A DNA stretch of 7,338 bases, taken from the NCBI GenBank assembly GCA_044448905.1, contig JBIOHJ010000147.1, positions 1 to 7,338 on the forward strand, written 5' to 3'. Position numbers and translations under genes: made by a program. Positions 5,390-7,338 of this stretch are shown piece after piece (positions within the stretch are counted from its first letter, which is position 1; each line of letters starts with the position of its first letter). The notes beneath the pieces were generated by a model. The model was not told where the DNA came from and ran no database searches. It worked only from the letters and a program-made list of their open reading frames with translations. The DNA comes from JBIOHJ01 sp044448905. Its GTDB lineage: Bacteria; Bacteroidota; Bacteroidia; AKYH767-A; OLB10.

Positions 5390-6064
5390 TTACTTCTCTG
5401 TAGTCCTTCTCCCTCTGAAATCTTTCTCTTTTTCCAACAGCTTGAATAATTCGTTGACATATTCTTTGCTCACTTTTTCTATATCAGCCGGATTGTAGCT
5501 TTTTGATTGCACAGACCAAAGTAATTCAAGTGTATTGGTATCATATAAATTAGATTCCATAAAATACGTTTTATTGGTTTCGTAATATCCTGACAGGCTT
5601 GTTTCAGCATAATAACCTGTATAATAGGAATTAAAATTATTCTGGTAACCATTCACAGGATAATACCCGCTCACACCAACCCCTATGCTGGATGTTGAAA
5701 CATAATGAGTTTCTGATTGCATATCTTTTAAAGCGGTAACAAAAATTGCATCACATCCAAGCGATTTTACTTTTTCTAAAATAAGCCGCTTCGCTTCATC
5801 ACGGTTATCTAATTTATAAGGGAATTGATCGCTGTTCCTGTATGCAATATACCTGCGTGCTTTAGCCTCATCTGCCAATGCATATTCGAGCGCTGTACTC
5901 ACATCAGGATTATTAAATAAACCCATGATATAAATTTTTTTCACAGGCCTGTCTTTCAGCTTTTCTCTGTTGAGCCACGAATTTACTATGCTGATTTGTT
6001 TAGATGATTCACAGGCCGTGAGCAGCAAAACGGCTGATAAAAATGCAAAGCTTATTTTTTTCAT
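5390..6064 (-). CDS. Lipoprotein of unknown function
   Basis: 224 residues from the ATG at 6064. The frame stays open up to a TTG at 6103, but those 13 extra codons are polar and would bury the signal peptide, so 6064 is chosen. The N-terminus MKKISFAFLSAVLLLTAC ends in a lipobox (LTAC) with Cys18 as the lipidation site, which predicts an envelope lipoprotein. The mature part begins with INxSW-like residues (VNSW, 27-30), then KKIYIMGLF (42-50), a helix with ALEYALADEAKAR (58-70), GCDAIFVTAL (103-112) and METxxYD-like MESNLYDTNTLELLWS (169-184). That layout of an alpha/beta domain ending in a LYD...LLWS strand matches a widespread uncharacterised lipoprotein family in Bacteroidota and Proteobacteria. 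A Tyr/Gly/Ser-rich insert (128-162, about ten Tyr) interrupts it. The gene is bracketed by the two 70-base repeats and stands alone. Confidence 0.85.
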   Translation of the reverse strand: MKKISFAFLSAVLLLTACESSKQISIVNSWLNREKLKDRPVKKIYIMGLFNNPDVSTALEYALADEAKARRYIAYRNSDQFPYKLDNRDEAKRLILEKVKSLGCDAIFVTALKDMQSETHYVSTSSIGVGVSGYYPVNGYQNNFNSYYTGYYAETSLSGYYETNKTYFMESNLYDTNTLELLWSVQSKSYNPADIEKVSKEYVNELFKLLEKEKDFRGRRTTEK

Positions 6065-6085
6065 AATTGTTATATGTTTTTTCGC

Positions 6086-6110
6086 CATCGGTTGTATCTT
6101 CAAACCGATG
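6086..6110 (-). promoter_or_regulatory. Inverted repeat in the lipoprotein gene leader
   Basis: CATCGGTT (6086-6093) and AACCGATG (6103-6110) are perfect reverse complements separated by nine bases. The repeat lies 22 bases upstream of the ATG at 6064 and directly follows a -7-like TATAATTG on the minus strand (6118-6111). It is therefore at or just after the probable transcription start. It could be a dimeric repressor operator or an RNA hairpin in the leader. It also spans the TTG at 6103, which further argues against that start. Confidence 0.4.
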
Positions 6111-6118
6111 CAATTATA
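6111..6118 (-). promoter_or_regulatory. Weak -7 box for the lipoprotein gene
   Basis: TATAATTG on the minus strand differs from TAnnTTTG at one position. A TTG (6137-6135) lies 16 bases further upstream, a little close for a -33 box. It is the best match within 100 bases of the ATG. Confidence 0.28.
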
Positions 6119-6195
6119 CCATTTTAGTTCTAATCAATGCTCCTTGCTTTCTTAAACAGGTTTAAAATTCCCTCTGGTCCTCGTATCCCTCTCAG

Positions 6196-6264
6196 CTAAA
6201 ACACAAACTGAAATTATTTAATATCCTTAAAAAGTTTATTTTTACTTCGATTTCTTCAGGGGCT
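6196..6264 (+). repeat. 70-base direct repeat, copy B
   Basis: Same orientation as copy A, beginning CTAAAACACAAACTG and ending TTTCTTCAGGGGCT. The single-base gap falls where copy A has TATCTCCG and copy B has TACTTCG. Both copies are preceded by CTCAG, with seven extra bases in A, so the homology may start slightly earlier. A GCTACAGGATG at 6306-6316 resembles the GCTAACAGGATG that directly follows copy A, as if copy B had gained a short insertion. Copy B lies upstream of the SRPBCC gene. Apart from this repeat, the 328-base gap holds only the leader structures of the lipoprotein gene and nothing else recognisable. Confidence 0.8.
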
Positions 6265-6392
6265 TCGCAGAAATCAGAAGAACCCGGAGGTACATAGTTT
6301 TAAAAGCTACAGGATGGAGCAGCAAACCATCATAATCAAACGGGCGACACCGAAAAGCCAGAAGAGTAGGGATTAAAAAAAATAAAGACACC

Positions 6393-6839
6393 ATGTCAAA
6401 CAGCGTAACATTACACAGGGTGCTTAAAGCAGCTCCCGAAAAAGTTTATCGTGCATTTACTGATGCCAATGCCATGGCAGCATGGCTGCCGCCTTACGGG
6501 TATTTATGTGTGGTACATCAATTGGAGGCACGTGTGAATGGCAGTTATAAAATGACCTTTGTCAATTTTACTACGGGCAATGGGCATTCCTTTGGCGGAA
6601 GATATTTAGAAATCAAATCCAATGAATTTTTAAAGTACACCGATAAATTTGATGACCCCAATTTGCCCGGAGAAATGATTACATCCGTTTGGCTCAAAAA
6701 GGTTTCTGTCGGCACAGAGCTTAAGGTAATCCAGGAAGGTATTCCTGATGTTATACCGGCTGAAATGTGTTATTTAGGCTGGCAGGAGTCATTGGATAAA
6801 TTAAAAAAATTAGTGGAGCCGGAAATTCCTGATGCATAA
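6393..6839 (+). CDS. SRPBCC (AHSA1-type) family protein
   Basis: 148 residues, the usual length for single-domain members of the START-like SRPBCC superfamily related to the Hsp90 ATPase activator Aha1 C-terminal domain. The N-terminal strand VTLHRVLKAAPEKVYRAFTD (5-24) is the family signature, leading to the AMAAWLPP turn (27-34). Beta strands follow: GSYKMTFVN (50-58), FGGRYLEIKSNEFLKYTDKF (67-86) and EMITSVWLKKVSVGTELKVIQEGIP (94-118). The long C-terminal helix is GWQESLDKLKKLVE (129-142), where the W-x-x-S-L-x-x-L pattern is typical. The fold forms a hydrophobic pocket for small ligands; which ligand cannot be told. It is probably cytoplasmic, having no signal peptide. The ATG at 6393 is preceded by an A-rich leader (6377-6384), common in this phylum. 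Only 32 bases separate it from the next gene, so the two may share a transcript. Confidence 0.92.
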   Translation: MSNSVTLHRVLKAAPEKVYRAFTDANAMAAWLPPYGYLCVVHQLEARVNGSYKMTFVNFTTGNGHSFGGRYLEIKSNEFLKYTDKFDDPNLPGEMITSVWLKKVSVGTELKVIQEGIPDVIPAEMCYLGWQESLDKLKKLVEPEIPDA

Positions 6840-6871
6840 ATAGATTTTTTTTTCGCGAAGACTATACATAT

Positions 6872-7338
6872 ATGAAAATAATCTACACTTTAATTTTCTG
6901 CTGCCTTGTTAGTTTAAATGTTTTTTCGCAGGCATGCGATTCATTATTCTCACAATGCCTTGGAACATTTTCCCGCAATGGATATTATTTTGACCTTGAA
7001 GCTGTAAATGATATAACTGTTACGGGGTTTTCGTACCTGGCTCAAAACGCGGGTACGCGTGATATTTCGGTTTATTACAGGCAGGGAACTTATTTTGGTT
7101 ATGAAGGCACAGCTGCCAACTGGACGCTGCTTGGCACACAATCGAACATTACACCTCTTACTGCGCTTAATTGTCCACTCCCGCACAATGTTGCAGATAT
7201 TTCATTCAATGTTTGTATTCCGCAGGGAATAATGTATGGTTTTTATATTACGATGAGTTCCGGAACAGGTACTTTGGAAACGCACAGCAATTTACCCGAA
7301 GGAAGCATTGGCGCGCAGGATGTGAATGTGAAATTAAT
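6872..7338 (+). CDS. Secreted protein, N-terminal part, probable T9SS-type envelope protein
   Basis: 155 complete codons from an ATG at 6872, open to the right edge. MKIIYTLIFCCLVSLNVFSQ (1-20) is a clear signal peptide with cleavage before ACDS. The mature part is beta-rich: YYFDLEAVNDITVTGFSYLA, then RDISVYYRQGTYFGYEG, NWTLLGTQSNIT and a later strand with CIPQGIMYGFYITMSSGTGT. This order (a FDL..A.N..TVTGF strand, a .VYYR.GTY.G.E strand, a W.LLG strand, then IP.G..YGFYI) matches a beta-sandwich module I recall from large T9SS cargo proteins, often found with a C-terminal sorting domain. That domain would lie beyond the window. Cys22, Cys29, Cys101 and Cys116 could form disulphides. The gap after the SRPBCC stop has a nine-T run (6845-6853) but no preceding stem, so readthrough is possible. 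The opposite-strand frame here is spurious. Confidence 0.85.
   Translation, partial: MKIIYTLIFCCLVSLNVFSQACDSLFSQCLGTFSRNGYYFDLEAVNDITVTGFSYLAQNAGTRDISVYYRQGTYFGYEGTAANWTLLGTQSNITPLTALNCPLPHNVADISFNVCIPQGIMYGFYITMSSGTGTLETHSNLPEGSIGAQDVNVKL

Noticed and set aside
6065..6103. N-terminal extension of the lipoprotein from TTG
   Set aside because: It would place 13 polar residues before an otherwise perfect lipoprotein signal peptide, and it lies in an inverted repeat.
5300..6264. Insertion sequence or transposon flanked by the 70-base repeats
   Set aside because: The enclosed gene is a lipoprotein, with no transposase or integrase. The repeats are direct and not inverted, and no target duplication is seen.
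371..7338. A coordinated defence, secondary-metabolite or toxin-antitoxin system
   Set aside because: The genes differ in strand, spacing and family, and none is a known component of such a system. A VWA protein without a MoxR-type ATPase partner is not enough.

Overview
The window looks like an ordinary accessory or intergenic-rich stretch of chromosome from a member of the Bacteroidota, probably a Chitinophagales- or Sphingobacteriales-like lineage. The evidence is two secreted proteins with type IX secretion (T9SS) C-terminal sorting domains, an AT-rich composition, starts without clear Shine-Dalgarno sequences, and several matches to the Bacteroidota -7 promoter motif TAnnTTTG. I see no rRNA, tRNA, CRISPR array, transposase or phage gene.

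Layout from left to right: the 5' part of a GIY-YIG-like protein (minus strand, running off the left edge); a divergent gene for an exported von Willebrand factor A (VWA) protein (371-1456); a T9SS cargo protein (1602-2438); a small four-helix membrane protein of DUF2269 type (2645-3118); a second T9SS cargo with a beta-propeller-like segment (3250-4353); convergent to it, a four-helix membrane protein (4646-5071, minus); a periplasmic-facing lipoprotein (5390-6064, minus); an SRPBCC/AHSA1-type ligand-binding protein (6393-6839); and the N-terminal part of a secreted protein (6872 to the right edge).

The genes do not form an obvious pathway or operon. Most are separated by 90-330 bases and many have their own promoter-like or terminator-like sequence. 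The shared theme is the cell envelope: five exported or lipid-anchored products and two inner-membrane proteins. I found no support for a new multi-gene system.

The unusual content is between the genes. A 70-base repeat about 90% identical in two direct copies (5300-5369 and 6196-6264) brackets the lipoprotein gene. Two large imperfect palindromes (4411-4447 and 5264-5295) share the same GAGTCTCC...GGGGCTC core and the same unpaired TCT. A strong hairpin (2577-2621) sits just before the DUF2269 gene. Interlocked inverted repeats lie at 3136-3173, and a multi-hairpin block at 2447-2499.

Gaps of about 300 bases: 4354-4645 holds the large palindrome and a T-run, and otherwise nothing recognisable. 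5072-5389 holds a minus-strand promoter candidate, the second palindrome and repeat copy A. 6065-6392 holds an inverted repeat before the lipoprotein gene, repeat copy B and a doubtful 20-codon reading frame.

Two starts should be moved inward from the longest reading frames. The DUF2269 gene should start at ATG 2645 rather than GTG 2603, and the lipoprotein gene at ATG 6064 rather than TTG 6103.
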